Origin: an aff. Roholtiella sp. LEGE 12411 | GTDB taxonomy: Bacteria > Cyanobacteriota > Cyanobacteriia > Cyanobacteriales > Nostocaceae | Length of the DNA: 32,902 nucleotides | NCBI RefSeq assembly: GCF_015206995.1 | Contig: NZ_JADEXR010000056.1 | Coordinates: 1 to 32,902 of the forward strand | Direction: 5' to 3' | Shown: piece after piece, positions 16,495 through 25,616 of the stretch | How positions within the stretch are numbered: the stretch's first letter is position 1 | Layout: each line of letters begins with the position of its first letter | Position numbers and translations under genes: made by a program | The notes under the pieces: generated by a model | What the model saw: the letters and a program-made list of their open reading frames with translations, nothing else | Database searches by the model: none | Told to the model about the DNA's origin: nothing

Positions 16495-16796
16495 GATTCT
16501 CCTTAAAAAAGGAAAAAAAGAGCAAAAAATATTAGATTATGTTGAAAATTACAGGCGATCGCTTTCTCAAAGTTTTATTGCTAAAGATTAAAGATTAAGT
16601 GAAGTAGGCTTGACTGATGAATAGAGTACATAATAACTTCTTAAGAACAACTGCAATATTTACAGAAATACCAATAATTTCCTAAACTTCTACTTAGGTT
16701 ATTTGACTTTCTGGTTTGCAACAAGTGGTTTAAATGAAAAATCTCACAAACCACTTGATTTAGCTTATAACATTAGTTTTTCCGCGTTTTTTAAGG

Positions 16797-18413
16797 ATGG
16801 TTTGGAGGATGATGTTCAAATTTATGAACAAACAGAAATCTAAAACAAAAAGTAGGCGTCTGTTTGCAAAAAATTACGCTAAAGCTACACAATTTACCTC
16901 AAAAGTCAAGATATTTAATCTAGCAATTAAGCGGCTCTCTCCCAGCTGGCAAGCCTGCTTACCTTTAGCTTGTCTGATTGTATTGGGTTGGGGTTATGTA
17001 GCAGTTGCCCAAACTCCAGCTACAGGGCCAACAACAGCAGAACTCAAAGTTGCTATTGATACACTATGGGTAGCGATCGCTGCCTTTTTAGTGTTCTTCA
17101 TGAACGCTGGTTTTTGTATGTTGGAAACCGGGTTTTGTCGCCAGAAAAACGCTGTCAACGTTCTTGCCAAAAACTTGATTGTGTTTGCTCTGGCCACAGT
17201 TGCCTTTTGGGCGATTGGGTTCGGATTAATGTTTGGCGACGGGAATGGCTTCATCGGATTGAATGGGTTTTTCCTAGGAGGAGCAGATAACAGTCCCGCT
17301 ACAGGAGACGCTTATCAAGGTGTCTACAGCGCTCTTAATTGGGCTGGTGTACCTCTAGCGGCCAAGTTTTTATTCCAGTTGGTATTTGCTGGAACCGCAG
17401 CCACAATTGTTTCTGGCGCAGTTGCTGAACGGATTAAGTTTGTTGACTTCCTGATTTTTAGCCTCTTACTCGTAGGTGTTGCCTACGCCATTACCGGACA
17501 CTGGATCTGGGGTGGCGGTTGGTTAGCAAAAAGCGGTTTTTGGGATTTTGCTGGTTCTACAGTAGTTCACTCAGTCGGTGGTTGGGCAGCTTTGATGGGA
17601 GCAGCATTTCTGGGCCCACGTATTGGCAAATATCAAGATAAGCAAGTTATTGCCTTACCTGGTCACAATATGAGCATAGCCACTTTGGGCTGCTTAATTC
17701 TGTGGTTAGGCTGGTTTGGTTTCAACCCCGGTTCCGTAATGGCTGCCGATCCTGGTGCAATCACCCACATTGCCTTAACCACCAATATGGCCGCTGCTAC
17801 GGGCGGTATTGCTGCCACTGCTACAGCTTGGCTTTACTTAGGTAAACCAGATCTGTCGATGATTATCAACGGCATTTTAGCTGGCTTGGTGGGAATTACA
17901 GCAGCTTGTGCTTATGTCAGCATTGGCAGTGCTTTTATTATTGGCTTGATTGCTGGAGTCATTGTAGTTTTCTCTGTAACATTCTTTGACAAAATCAACA
18001 TTGATGACCCAGTAGGAGCTACCTCAGTCCACCTAGTCTGTGGTATCTGGGGAACTCTAGCAGTTGGTTTATGGTCTGTTGGCCCTGGTGTTTATTCCTG
18101 GTATGGTGACGGACTTGGCCCAGCTAAGGGTTTATTGGCAGGTGGTGGCTTTGGACAGTTATTCACTCAGCTAATTGGTGTCCTCTCAGTAGGCGGGATG
18201 ACCGTTCTCCTCAGCAGTATTTTCTGGCTGGTTCTCAAGGCGACTTTAGGTATCAGAGTATCTAGAGAAGAAGAACTTGAAGGCTTAGATATTGGCGAGC
18301 ACGGCATGGAAGCTTACAGTGGATTTGTCAAAGAAGCTGATGCATCTGGATTTCCTGAAAGTCGTAGCTCTCGTGGTATTTCACATAGTGGAGATTTACC
18401 AAATACCCTGTAG
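16797..18413 (+). CDS. amt: Ammonium transporter (Amt/Mep/Rh family)
   Basis: Trimeric membrane channel for NH4+/NH3 uptake. After a basic N-terminal region (1-50) there is a hydrophobic signal-like segment (53-70) ending 'VAVAQTP'. The Amt core follows: '[27 protein letters not shown]', Asp250 in '[14 protein letters not shown]' (the ammonium-recruiting region), and the twin pore histidines His258 and His412 ('[11 protein letters not shown]'). A cytosolic C-terminal tail '[17 protein letters not shown]' is the type contacted by PII/GlnK proteins. It most resembles cyanobacterial Amt1. The start is uncertain: ATG 16797, 16809, 16812 and 16824 are all in frame, and a GGAGG lies at 16804-16808. 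Regulation by NtcA through the promoter at 16210 is likely. Confidence 0.95.
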   Translation: MVWRMMFKFMNKQKSKTKSRRLFAKNYAKATQFTSKVKIFNLAIKRLSPSWQACLPLACLIVLGWGYVAVAQTPATGPTTAELKVAIDTLWVAIAAFLVFFMNAGFCMLETGFCRQKNAVNVLAKNLIVFALATVAFWAIGFGLMFGDGNGFIGLNGFFLGGADNSPATGDAYQGVYSALNWAGVPLAAKFLFQLVFAGTAATIVSGAVAERIKFVDFLIFSLLLVGVAYAITGHWIWGGGWLAKSGFWDFAGSTVVHSVGGWAALMGAAFLGPRIGKYQDKQVIALPGHNMSIATLGCLILWLGWFGFNPGSVMAADPGAITHIALTTNMAAATGGIAATATAWLYLGKPDLSMIINGILAGLVGITAACAYVSIGSAFIIGLIAGVIVVFSVTFFDKINIDDPVGATSVHLVCGIWGTLAVGLWSVGPGVYSWYGDGLGPAKGLLAGGGFGQLFTQLIGVLSVGGMTVLLSSIFWLVLKATLGIRVSREEELEGLDIGEHGMEAYSGFVKEADASGFPESRSSRGISHSGDLPNTL

Positions 18414-18447
18414 ATTTTGAGCATTTGATTTTATTGCAGATAAATAC

Positions 18448-18491
18448 CCGCCCCCTTGACTTTTGTCTCTCATACAGGTGGCGGTTTTTTT
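18448..18491 (+). terminator. Intrinsic terminator of amt
   Basis: CCGCCCCC pairs with GGTGGCGG (one mismatch) across a 22-base loop, followed by a run of seven or more T. It starts about 35 bases after the amt stop codon. Confidence 0.7.
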
Positions 18492-18554
18492 ATAAAAAGT
18501 GTCATATTTTTTCATCAAGATTGTTCAGAGTCAAGGATGAATAGTTCTGAGTAC

Positions 18555-18597
18555 CGAGTGCTGTTAGCGGTAGCGGGACTCAGCACTCAGCACTGAG
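18555..18597. repeat. Dispersed repeat shared with the yraN insertion
   Basis: CGAGTGCTGTTAGCGGTAGC (18555-18574) is the exact reverse complement of 2809-2828, and ACTCAGCACTCAGCAC (18578-18593) is identical to 2779-2794. The two blocks therefore sit in a different relative orientation from the yraN copy. Confidence 0.85.
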
Positions 18598-18608
18598 TTT
18601 GGTTAATA

Positions 18609-18842
18609 GTCTAAAAACTAGCCCTTTCAAGGTGATTCGTAAAATAAGATTGTTTTTTCTCAGCGCTCTGTGTCTTGAAAAGTTCAGATCGCCTGTTTCC
18701 GGCGCTCCGACTTTTTGCTGTGTCTCTGGGGTTCAAAGTAATTTATCTAACCGCAGAGGCGCAGAGAACACAGAGGTAAGAAATAAAAGGGGGATTTTTT
18801 GAGCCATATTTTTACCCACCTTGAAAGGGCTTGTCTAAAAAC
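18609..18842. mobile_element. MITE-like element with 15-bp terminal inverted repeats
   Basis: Perfect inverted repeats AGCCCTTTCAAGGTG (18620-18634) and its complement (18817-18831) bound a 212-bp non-coding element. Directly outside, GTCTAAAAAC occurs at 18609-18618 and again at 18833-18842, consistent with a target-site duplication of about 10 bp. Inside are partial palindromes of the 'AACCGCAGAGGCGCAGAG' type that are frequent in Nostoc intergenic DNA. The 67-residue frame inside it looks meaningless. Confidence 0.7.
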
Positions 18843-19001
18843 CTAGACTATTGACTTTTGACTCTTGACATGACTTTTTAAATTGCAATCAGTATATTAA
18901 AAACTCTACAACACCTTCTAAACCTCATCCATCTTGAGAACTGGAGTTTTGTCAGAAGATATATTACTGTAAAGAAGTGAGGTGACAAAAAACAAAACAG
19001 G

Positions 19002-19489
19002 ATGCTCAAAATTAACTGCGATCGCTGGAACCAAAATGCTGCAATCTTGAGAGAAGAAGCAAGGTATCTTTCTATGGGGTCTATATCTAGAATCTGGGTG
19101 AAGTGAGAATTTTTCCCTATGACAGTGCCAATGGTCTCAACACTATTGATGTTCTCAATACCCTCAAAACTGAATTCCCTTTTCACCCAATGACATTAAT
19201 TTGGGACGGTGCTCCTTATCACCGCTCACAGATTGTTAAAGATGCGGCCGCAACACTGGATCTAAAAATAGAACCATTACCAGGGTACAGTCCCGATTTG
19301 ATGCCTGTAGAACATCTTTGGCATTGGTTACGCTCAGATGTTACCTATCATACTTGCTATGAGCATCAGTCTGACCTAATTGAACAGGTCTCAGCATTTC
19401 AACAACGAATTAACGTCTCTCCCAATACAGTGACGGATCGTTTGTGGGTGACAACTCATCTTAAACCTGATGAGGATAGTTCCTGCTAA
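19002..19489 (+). pseudogene. Broken IS630-type DDE transposase
   Basis: The open part (19103-19489, 128 residues, GTG) is the C-terminal half of a DDE transposase. It has 'LIWDGAPYHRSQIVKDAA' with the second catalytic Asp and 'YSPDLMPVEHLWHWLRSDV' with the catalytic Glu. The N-terminal helix-turn-helix and the first catalytic Asp are missing. A 34-codon frame just upstream (19002-19103, another phase) contains 'REEARYLSMGSISRIWVK', which resembles the region around the first Asp of IS630 proteins and may be the decayed remainder. Inactive remnant; it lies downstream of the convergent beta-helix gene. Confidence 0.8.
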
Positions 19490-19509
19490 GGGCTTTCTTG
19501 AAAAAGCCC
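19490..19509. terminator. Hairpin after the transposase remnant
   Basis: GGGCTTT (19490-19496) pairs with AAAGCCC (19503-19509) around a 6-base loop, immediately after the transposase stop codon. It may be a terminator or part of the IS end; the beta-helix gene ends about 75 bases to the right on the other strand. Confidence 0.4.
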
Positions 19510-19583
19510 CTAACAAGACTACCCAGAGCAAAGCTGTCTTTGTTGATTAACTTCTCTACATTAAAGTAGCGACATGAAAAACG

Positions 19584-21761
19584 TTAAGCGTAGCATTCAG
19601 CAAGTATGCTTGTGATATCTGTAATATCAATGTCGCTTTTTATTCCAGGATGCCATACGTCTTTATTGTTCAGTTCCCACTGATGTGCACCAATGTCTGG
19701 GGTGGATTCTCCCTCGGGAGTAACGCCAGAAATTACAGCAGCAGATCCACGCACAGGGCTTGACTGTTGTGGTCTATAGTCGGTAGACAGTACGGGCTGA
19801 CCACTAGAAACCCAAAGAGGTTTACCTGTTTTGCTCTTAGTCGCTGTAGTAGGAACGTCCATATTGTGAAATAAATTATTTCTAACCCCAATGGTTGCTC
19901 CTAGCTTGTCACCACCAGCAGTAGCACTATCATAGTAGAAGATATTATTTGCAATATCGTTGTTTGGGTTTTCAAACTGTCCAGTACTACCAAAGTTGAA
20001 GAACTTATCCTTGCCCCCTATATATACTGTATTGTTGTAGAATTTCAAAGGTGATAAAGACTTGAAGTTTACAACATAACCAATATTGCGAAAAACATTA
20101 CTGTGAACAAGAATGTTTGACACAATTGCACCACTATTGTAAATAGGATAAGATCCAGCAGTAATATAGTTATGGAATATTTCTAGGTTAGTAGATACAA
20201 CTTCAATTGCGTACAATGGCTGATCATCTAACCATTTAATCCACTCACACTCATACAACTTCAGGGCAGGCGTATTAGTTCCAGAAGCCAAACTCACAGT
20301 ACTATTGAAAACGCAGTTGCGAATTGTAGTATTTGTTGTTTTGTGGTTGAATATCTCTAAAGACATCTGAGGAGAATATCCGCCACCCCAAGACATAAAC
20401 TTATCAACTAAGAAAGTACAATTCTGGATATCGATGTCATCTAAATACGTTGATGGAGTTGCTCCACTATTGTAGAACTTTGATAAGTCTTCATAAGTTC
20501 TTAGTCCAGCACCACCACGCTTTGAAGTTGTATCCACATGTACGTTAACAAAACGAGCTTTCGTAAGCCGTGTAATTTCTAGACAGTTGGATTGTGTTTG
20601 CGAAGTTAATCCATCATCGGCATTTTGTGGCAACACACTAGAACCTGGACTATAGAAATACCGATCATTATAAGAACTATCAACCATATCTATAGATGAC
20701 ACTTTCACTGTATGCACACTAAGTAACCTTAATGCATTCTTGCGATACTTCTCAAAAGATAGGTTGTGTAAGAGAATATCAAATGTATCTCGTACCTCAA
20801 TCCCAGTATTGTGGTTGTAGTAGTCACACGGGGTATTTGCAGTCGATGTACCTGTGAAGTTAAAGTTGATAATACGGTTCTTCCGCCCTTTTGATAGCTT
20901 TAAAGCACCAATGATTGTAGGCTTACCATCTCCAATTAAGGTGATACCAGAAGGTACAAGGGTTGGGTTAGTTGCAAGCGTGTAGGTTCCTGCAGCTACA
21001 TTAATCACATGTCCACTATCAGGCATAACAGTGGTCAAAGCTTTTTCAACAGTTGCCCAAGGTGCAGCTTTAGTACCTTTTCCAGAGGTGTCGTTCCCAG
21101 TAGTTGCAACGTAATAAATAGTTTTATTCTGTGGAGTATCAAGGGCCAACTTGTTGAGAGTAAACACCTTACAAATGACTTGGTTATAGTGCCCTAGACC
21201 AACCTTACCTGCGGATGCTAGAGCTGGGTCAGCATCTGAAAACTCAGTCAGCAAAACAAGGTTGTTATTTGCTGTATCGATGTAGTACACTTCAAACACA
21301 GTCAAAGCAGTATTAAACGAGTAGCAGCGCACAATATATTTAAAATCTGATGTGCTGCTAGTAACATTTGTGAGTGCTTTCCATAGTTCAGTAGTGACTC
21401 CTTCAACAACTTTGGTAGCTTGAACATCTACCTGAGTATTGTTATTTCCTAGTGACAGACGAATACGATAACGATCACCATTGCTCTGGATACGTGTTTC
21501 AATGAAAGGTCTGCGAGTGGAGTTATAGTTTGTCCTATTTGCCTGAAATACCACTTCACAATCTTGGACTGTGTGAGTGTTTAGTACTGCTGAAGATGTA
21601 CCACTCGTGGTATTTACTGCACTTAAATCAGTAGAAGCAGAAACACTCCAGTCATAACCAGCAGTCATGTTTGGCTTAAGATCTAGCCAGCCGTTCCCGA
21701 TATTACCAGCAGTGGTTGCGGGTCTGTCAAAGCTATCGGTAAATAGTTGAGTTGTAATCAT
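19584..21761 (-). CDS. Large right-handed parallel beta-helix protein
   Basis: A 725-residue protein. Residues about 1-210 form a beta-sandwich-like region opening 'LFTDSFDRPATTAGNIGNGW', a pattern seen in phage and secreted surface proteins. A DUF1565-like start follows ('IYYVATTGNDTSGKGTKAAPWATVEKAL', about 215-245), then a long parallel beta-helix with 'NCTF', 'NCVF', 'HSNVFRN' and 'NNTVYIGG' rungs. Near the C-terminus is 'PDIGAHQWE', typical of such proteins. No signal peptide is visible, so secretion would need another route; a polysaccharide-binding, lyase or tail-spike-like role is possible but unproven. No catalytic residues could be assigned. Decayed transposases flank it on both sides and no HIP1 octamer is seen within the gene, which suggests acquisition. 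Confidence 0.85.
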   Translation of the reverse strand: MITTQLFTDSFDRPATTAGNIGNGWLDLKPNMTAGYDWSVSASTDLSAVNTTSGTSSAVLNTHTVQDCEVVFQANRTNYNSTRRPFIETRIQSNGDRYRIRLSLGNNNTQVDVQATKVVEGVTTELWKALTNVTSSTSDFKYIVRCYSFNTALTVFEVYYIDTANNNLVLLTEFSDADPALASAGKVGLGHYNQVICKVFTLNKLALDTPQNKTIYYVATTGNDTSGKGTKAAPWATVEKALTTVMPDSGHVINVAAGTYTLATNPTLVPSGITLIGDGKPTIIGALKLSKGRKNRIINFNFTGTSTANTPCDYYNHNTGIEVRDTFDILLHNLSFEKYRKNALRLLSVHTVKVSSIDMVDSSYNDRYFYSPGSSVLPQNADDGLTSQTQSNCLEITRLTKARFVNVHVDTTSKRGGAGLRTYEDLSKFYNSGATPSTYLDDIDIQNCTFLVDKFMSWGGGYSPQMSLEIFNHKTTNTTIRNCVFNSTVSLASGTNTPALKLYECEWIKWLDDQPLYAIEVVSTNLEIFHNYITAGSYPIYNSGAIVSNILVHSNVFRNIGYVVNFKSLSPLKFYNNTVYIGGKDKFFNFGSTGQFENPNNDIANNIFYYDSATAGGDKLGATIGVRNNLFHNMDVPTTATKSKTGKPLWVSSGQPVLSTDYRPQQSSPVRGSAAVISGVTPEGESTPDIGAHQWELNNKDVWHPGIKSDIDITDITSILAECYA

Positions 21762-21800
21762 AATAATTCTGAGTTGAATAGAGTAAAAAGCTGAGTGTTT

Positions 21801-21848
21801 GTCACGAGAAAACCACGTGGTTTAGGCGTAACGAGTACTTTGCGTGAC
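21801..21848. promoter_or_regulatory. Nested palindrome upstream of the beta-helix gene
   Basis: A 14-bp perfect palindrome AAACCACGTGGTTT (21810-21823) lies inside a wider inverted pair GTCACG (21801-21806) / CGTGAC (21843-21848), about 40-87 bases upstream of the beta-helix start. It could be an operator, or an end of the neighbouring IS remnant. Confidence 0.35.
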
Positions 21849-21869
21849 CATCTTCAAAAGTGACTAAAA

Positions 21870-22262
21870 CAGAGAATATGTGCCCAATCTTGAAAAGGTA
21901 GATTGAGGGAGTATGACTGCAAAATCAGAGCAGATGAGAATAACTGGCGAGAAACCAGACAATCACAAAAGCTTTATTGAAGGGAAAAAGCTACTGGAGC
22001 TAATCCCACTAACCCAAGTAAATTGAGTACAGAAGTCAAGGGCATTCCACTCGCTGTTATGCTAGACGTCACTAGTCACCATGACATGAGAAAGCAGAGG
22101 TCACTGTACAATCCCAAATCATTCAGCGACCACAACCTGGATCAAATGCTTTGCACCATCTATGCGTGGACAAAGATGATGATTACGGCGAAGTCTACCA
22201 CTTATTGCTTAATTGGAACCATACTACTCACGTTCTTGTGCCAGATAAGCACAAGCGAATTG
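21870..22262 (+). pseudogene. Frameshifted IS5-family transposase remnant
   Basis: Two frames together reproduce the middle of an IS5-type transposase. The first has 'GANPTNPSKLSTEVKGIPLAVMLDVTSHHDM' (from 21996), corresponding to the family pattern T-G-x-N-P-T-D-R-x-K ... G-x-P-L ... A-N-x-H-D. After a frameshift comes 'HHLCVDKDDDYGEVYHLLLNWNHTTHV' (from 22154), corresponding to 'CxDKGYDY.EV..LL....Y..H'. The start and the C-terminal Glu region are absent. The gene is clearly dead; boundaries are approximate. Confidence 0.7.
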
Positions 22263-22271
22263 ATAGGTTCG

Positions 22272-22858
22272 CTCTCATACACTCTTTGCTCAAGATACAA
22301 GCGCAACCTTTGTCGAGACGATTAAACCTCATATGTGCAATCGCACCTATTGAGGTTATACTACGCCTATTTACTCACACTGGTATATCAGAGTGTTTAC
22401 AATTGTTACCTGACGCTAATACTGTATTTTTGCTTTTGATCAAAGTTAGTGTCTTTTGCCGCTCAGTTCCCCTTTCTTTCCGCACGCGGCACACTGTAAA
22501 TCTCTATAAAATACTTCTTTTAGTGCAAGAGTAGCTTCAAGTCACTCTCATACACTATTTCTCAAAGTCAAGCATAATTTATGCTAGTACTATTTGGTCT
22601 CCATATATGCAGCAGCACTTTTGGAGGTTATACTATGCTTGTTAGCTTACGCTGTCACATTACAGCGCTTGTAATCAGCTACATAACGCTAACGCTGCAT
22701 TTTAACTTTCACCAAAACTAGTGTTTTTGCTCCTTAGTTCCCCTTCTATCTACCAAGCAACACACTGTAAACTAATATTAAATATTTTTTGGTGACAAAC
22801 TTATGATGTATTCTTTAATATAACACACTATTTTTCAAAGTCAAGCATAATTTTTGCT
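22272..22858. repeat. Diverged tandem repeat with a period of about 273 bp
   Basis: Two nearly complete units (22330-22602 and 22603-22858) align with a constant offset of 271-273 bases. Matching blocks are CATATxTGCA at 22330/22603, GAGGTTATACTA at 22352/22624, TAGTGT at 22447/22719, ACACTGTAAA at 22491/22762 and ACACTATTTxTCAAAGTCAAG at 22552/22825. A third, more diverged unit ends before the first: CTCTCATACACT at 22272 recurs at 22545, again 273 apart. No unit encodes an intact protein that I recognise. Confidence 0.75.
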
Positions 22859-22967
22859 GTCGATGGCGAAGGAAAACAAAGAGAAGCGGTGAAGCTGCTA
22901 TCGGTAAAGCACGGGTGCGATCGCTTTTCCGGGTAGACTTGAGAGGCGATCGTATCGTATCATTTAC

Positions 22968-23165
22968 ATGCTCAACATTTTTAAAAGCAGTCTTATTAAT
23001 TGGACAAGTGATATTGAGCAAGAAATAAATAATTACGAGAATACTTTTATACAATATGCTGATTTAAACTCTATCTTGAGAAATATTTTAGAATTTTATA
23101 AAAAACTCTATGTTGTTAATAACAAACGAGTTACTTTAGTTTCAGCGCCCGTCAACTACGCCTAG
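22968..23165 (+). CDS. Small hypothetical protein, possibly a truncated gene
   Basis: A 65-residue frame from ATG with a helical, Asn/Ile/Glu-rich composition ('DIEQEINNYENTFIQYADLNSILRNILEFYKKLYVV') that reads like real protein. The last residues ('SAPVNYA') run into GC-rich repeat-like DNA, so the original C-terminus may have been cut off. No family was recognised, and there is no good ribosome binding site. Confidence 0.4.
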   Translation: MLNIFKSSLINWTSDIEQEINNYENTFIQYADLNSILRNILEFYKKLYVVNNKRVTLVSAPVNYA

Positions 23166-23458
23166 GATTTTTTTTGGCTAGTGTCTCAAGATCTGTTGCG
23201 TTCCGCCTAGTTAGCGTGAGGAGTAGTGCAACGCTGCGATAATCAGCGATTTGCTTGGGTAAAGTAGGCCGTTGTTAAATCATCAGTTTGTATATCCTCA
23301 TGCAACGCCAGCCGCCAAAATGGATCAAAAAATGCAGTAGTGATAATTTTCTTAAACTGAAGAATTAATATATTTATAGTTATTAGTAATAAAGTAACCA
23401 TATTTTAGCCTGTTTCTTTTTAAAGTGACTTCTTAAATTATTTTATAAAGGGGTATAA

Positions 23459-23923
23459 ATGGAACAAAATGCAGATGAGCTACCATCTATTAATAGCTTA
23501 CTTTTGCCTGAAATTTACCAGGAACTACAACACAGCCTAATTCAAGGATGGCAGTGTTTTAATGAAAGTGAAAACTCAAAATTATTAAATGAGTTTTTTG
23601 AATTTCTTTTAAATGCTGGATTTGACGAAAGTCAACATAGAAAAAATATTCCTAACCCAGCATATGATTATGCAGCTAAATTAATAGGTAAACCTTTTCT
23701 AGAAACTGCTAGAAAGTTTGAAATTCAATTTGATGAAATTTTTCCTGGGAGCTTTTCTACCTCAAAAGAAGTTAAAACAGGAGATTTTGAACTTCGACTA
23801 TTTAAGTTAAAAGCTTTTTATCGGAATAAGCCTTTATGCCTATTTTTACTTATATTTCCTCATTTTCACGAAAAATTTGGCTTTCCGCTAGCACCAGAAT
23901 TAAAAATCTTAGAGTTGTACTAA
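23459..23923 (+). CDS. Hypothetical protein
   Basis: A 154-residue soluble protein, ATG preceded by AAAGGGG at a suitable distance. It is rich in Phe, Leu and Glu. An N-terminal helical part ('LPEIYQELQHSLIQGWQCFNE', about 16-36) is followed by 'FFEFLLNAGFDE', and the C-terminus is strongly hydrophobic-aromatic ('LFLLIFPHFHEKFGFPLAPELKILELY'). The last stretch could be a buried strand-helix rather than a membrane span. I recognise no family. It stands alone between repeat-rich spacers, with AT-rich codon use, so it may be an accessory gene. Confidence 0.6.
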   Translation: MEQNADELPSINSLLLPEIYQELQHSLIQGWQCFNESENSKLLNEFFEFLLNAGFDESQHRKNIPNPAYDYAAKLIGKPFLETARKFEIQFDEIFPGSFSTSKEVKTGDFELRLFKLKAFYRNKPLCLFLLIFPHFHEKFGFPLAPELKILELY

Positions 23924-25319
23924 CTATACGTAGTTACTCCTTGTGTGGCGTGGCTGGATGGGACATCTGGTATCTTTTTTCTTAGCTTGTGCTTAGGTAT
24001 TTAGAGGATGTTTGAAAAACTCGGTTATTTCAGATTTTTGCGGGTAATCCAAACTGGGATTTTCTCCCAATAATTTTCTCTACTTGAACCAAGTATTTCC
24101 CTTTAGTTGCACTTGTAAACTAGCGACTTCTAACTTTTATTGTTACGCTTTGAGTATTTTTTTTGACTTAGCCAGATAGATGTACTTAAGATATGCCAGA
24201 TTTAGGTTAGAGAAAATAGTAACTTTAAGAAAATGTAAAGCTAGCAAAAATATTACCTTATAAATGTTAATTTAAAAAGGTTGATAAAGCACTTGTGGTG
24301 GACAATTACAAAAATAATTTCTCCCGCAAGCAGGTGATTTGATAAGTTACTGACGCTGTTAGACAAAAGTTAAAAAACAAGGAAAAGGATTTACGCAGGG
24401 TACTTTTAACTATAAGGCAAGTAACAGCCTAGTTAATCATCCTATAGGGGGATAAAGTAGAAAAATCAGTCCAGTGTTAGGGTCTACAGGCAGAAATATC
24501 AACCAACTGCTGATTGAGGTTTGGTAGGTTTTCCAATTGCTGCTCATCTATCGTTCGGTTCTGGTGTTCGTGTATCACTGTTTCTTGCTTAACTAAGTTA
24601 ATACTTGTTAAGTAGGTAGGAGATGTTTAAGACTGTTTTTCCTTGGATATTTATCAGCAAAGTATACTTTCTGAGGCTTTTGTACTGTTTTAAAGAGTGC
24701 TTCTTCTTATACTAAATTTGTTTGGTTCTTCGGCTACTTTTATCGAATAAATTAAAGTAATTAAAATTTAATGCCTATATTTTTAAATTATTTAAGCCCA
24801 GAACTGCTACTATGCAAAGCTTTACAAGTCTTTAGATATGTTCAGGACTTACGCAAGTGTCATATTTTTAACGCCAGAGGTTGTCCAGAGTCAAAGGTCA
24901 AAAGTCCAAAAAACCTTGATTCTTGACCCTTGACCTTTGACCCTTGACTCTTATACCAGAAGCCTTGTGTGCCAGTTGCGTAAGTCCTAATGTTTGAATA
25001 CTGAGAGTATTATAATCATATTTATAAAATTAAAAAGTTTTCGGCAATCGCTTTGTGCCGAAGAGACCAATCATCGATTTTGACGAACGGTATGATCGCG
25101 ATCGCTTCGGTAAGGCGTAGTTGCGTTAGCGCAGCTTAACATGCCCGGATGGGGAAGCAAGCTGCGCGCAGCGTCTGGTAGAGAAGTTATCGCCCCCTAT
25201 TCCCAACCATAGACATGAAAGGAAATTGCACAGTCAAACTGGAGTAACACCAAGAACCTTGTATCAGGTATCCACATATAGAGACTGTCAACAAAGCCGG
25301 TTGATACCGTCAATGTTAA
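23924..25319. other. Long gene-free accessory spacer
   Basis: About 1.4 kb without a credible gene. It holds a solitary end-like sequence TTAGAGGATGTTTGAAAA (24001-24018), identical to the end at 28863-28880, a MITE-like element (24844-24988), and a GC-rich repeat at about 25085-25200 containing a HIP1 site and GCAGCGTCTGGTAGAGAAG, related to the sequence at 28803-28822. The stretch 24050-24800 is AT-rich and I see nothing recognisable in it. Confidence 0.6.
24844..24988. mobile_element. MITE-like element with AGGACTTACGCAA ends
   Basis: Perfect 13-bp terminal inverted repeats AGGACTTACGCAA (24844-24856) and TTGCGTAAGTCCT (24976-24988) enclose 119 bp of non-coding DNA. The interior contains TCAAAGGTCA / TGACCTTTGA inverted segments. 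This end sequence is of the type carried by full-length cyanobacterial insertion sequences, so the element is probably a non-autonomous derivative. An interior piece (AGTGTCATATTTTT...CAGAGTCAA) resembles 18498-18535. Confidence 0.75.
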
Positions 25320-25583
25320 CTAAGATACTTTTGGTTGCTGCCATAAGATGAGGTTCAATTGAGAGCAGTAGCAAGCCCCATTACTAGTTTCTGGTTCGTT
25401 TTCAGCTATCCAATCATAAATTTTTCCCGATTGTGTTAGTGCCACTTTTTCTGAACGATAAAGCCGAGGAGTAGGGCAGTAAGCTTGGCCATTGATGTGT
25501 ATAGCTGCAATCTGCCAATAATCGCTCTCTGGTACAACTTCTAAAAACCCGTTATTGTAAGGCTCGATTATTCCTATATTCAT
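25320..25583 (-). CDS. Small hypothetical protein with a Cys-Tyr-Cys motif
   Basis: An 87-residue ATG-started protein. Features are 'EVVPESDYWQIAAIHINGQAYCPTPRLYRSEKVAL', which reads like a small beta-rich fold, and a C-terminal 'EPETSNGACYCSQL' with two close cysteines plus one at about residue 36. I recognise no family. The start codon overlaps the stop of a short upstream frame (ATGA, 25580-25583). A degenerate copy of its 3' part lies upstream at 25617-25720. This duplication is mild evidence that it is a real gene. Confidence 0.5.
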   Translation of the reverse strand: MNIGIIEPYNNGFLEVVPESDYWQIAAIHINGQAYCPTPRLYRSEKVALTQSGKIYDWIAENEPETSNGACYCSQLNLILWQQPKVS

Positions 25584-25616
25584 CTATAACCATCAAACTT
25601 TAAAACAAAGACCACA

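Larger units (their letters stand above)
15918..16796. other. Long intergenic region upstream of amt
   Basis: About 880 bases with no credible protein gene. Recognisable contents are an NtcA-type promoter (16210-16251), a hairpin plus T tract shortly after it (16309-16344), and an 11-bp perfect hairpin (16468-16494). A tiny open frame of 11 codons ending just before that last hairpin (16429-16464) is too short to judge. I found no second NtcA core nearer to amt. Confidence 0.7.

Noticed and set aside
18599-18802. 67-residue plus-strand open frame
   Set aside because: It lies across a MITE end and interior repeats; an artefact of repeat DNA.
22023-22534. Two overlapping ORFs of 100 and 127 residues as intact genes
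   Set aside because: Their first parts are frames of one broken IS5-type transposase, and the second continues into the 273-bp repeats.
22815-23054. 79-residue minus-strand frame
   Set aside because: It overlaps the repeat end and a more protein-like plus-strand frame; no domain.
24001-24840. Full insertion sequence starting at the TTAGAGGATGTTTGAAAA end
   Set aside because: No matching inverted end and no transposase frame follow it within the spacer; only a solitary end is supported.
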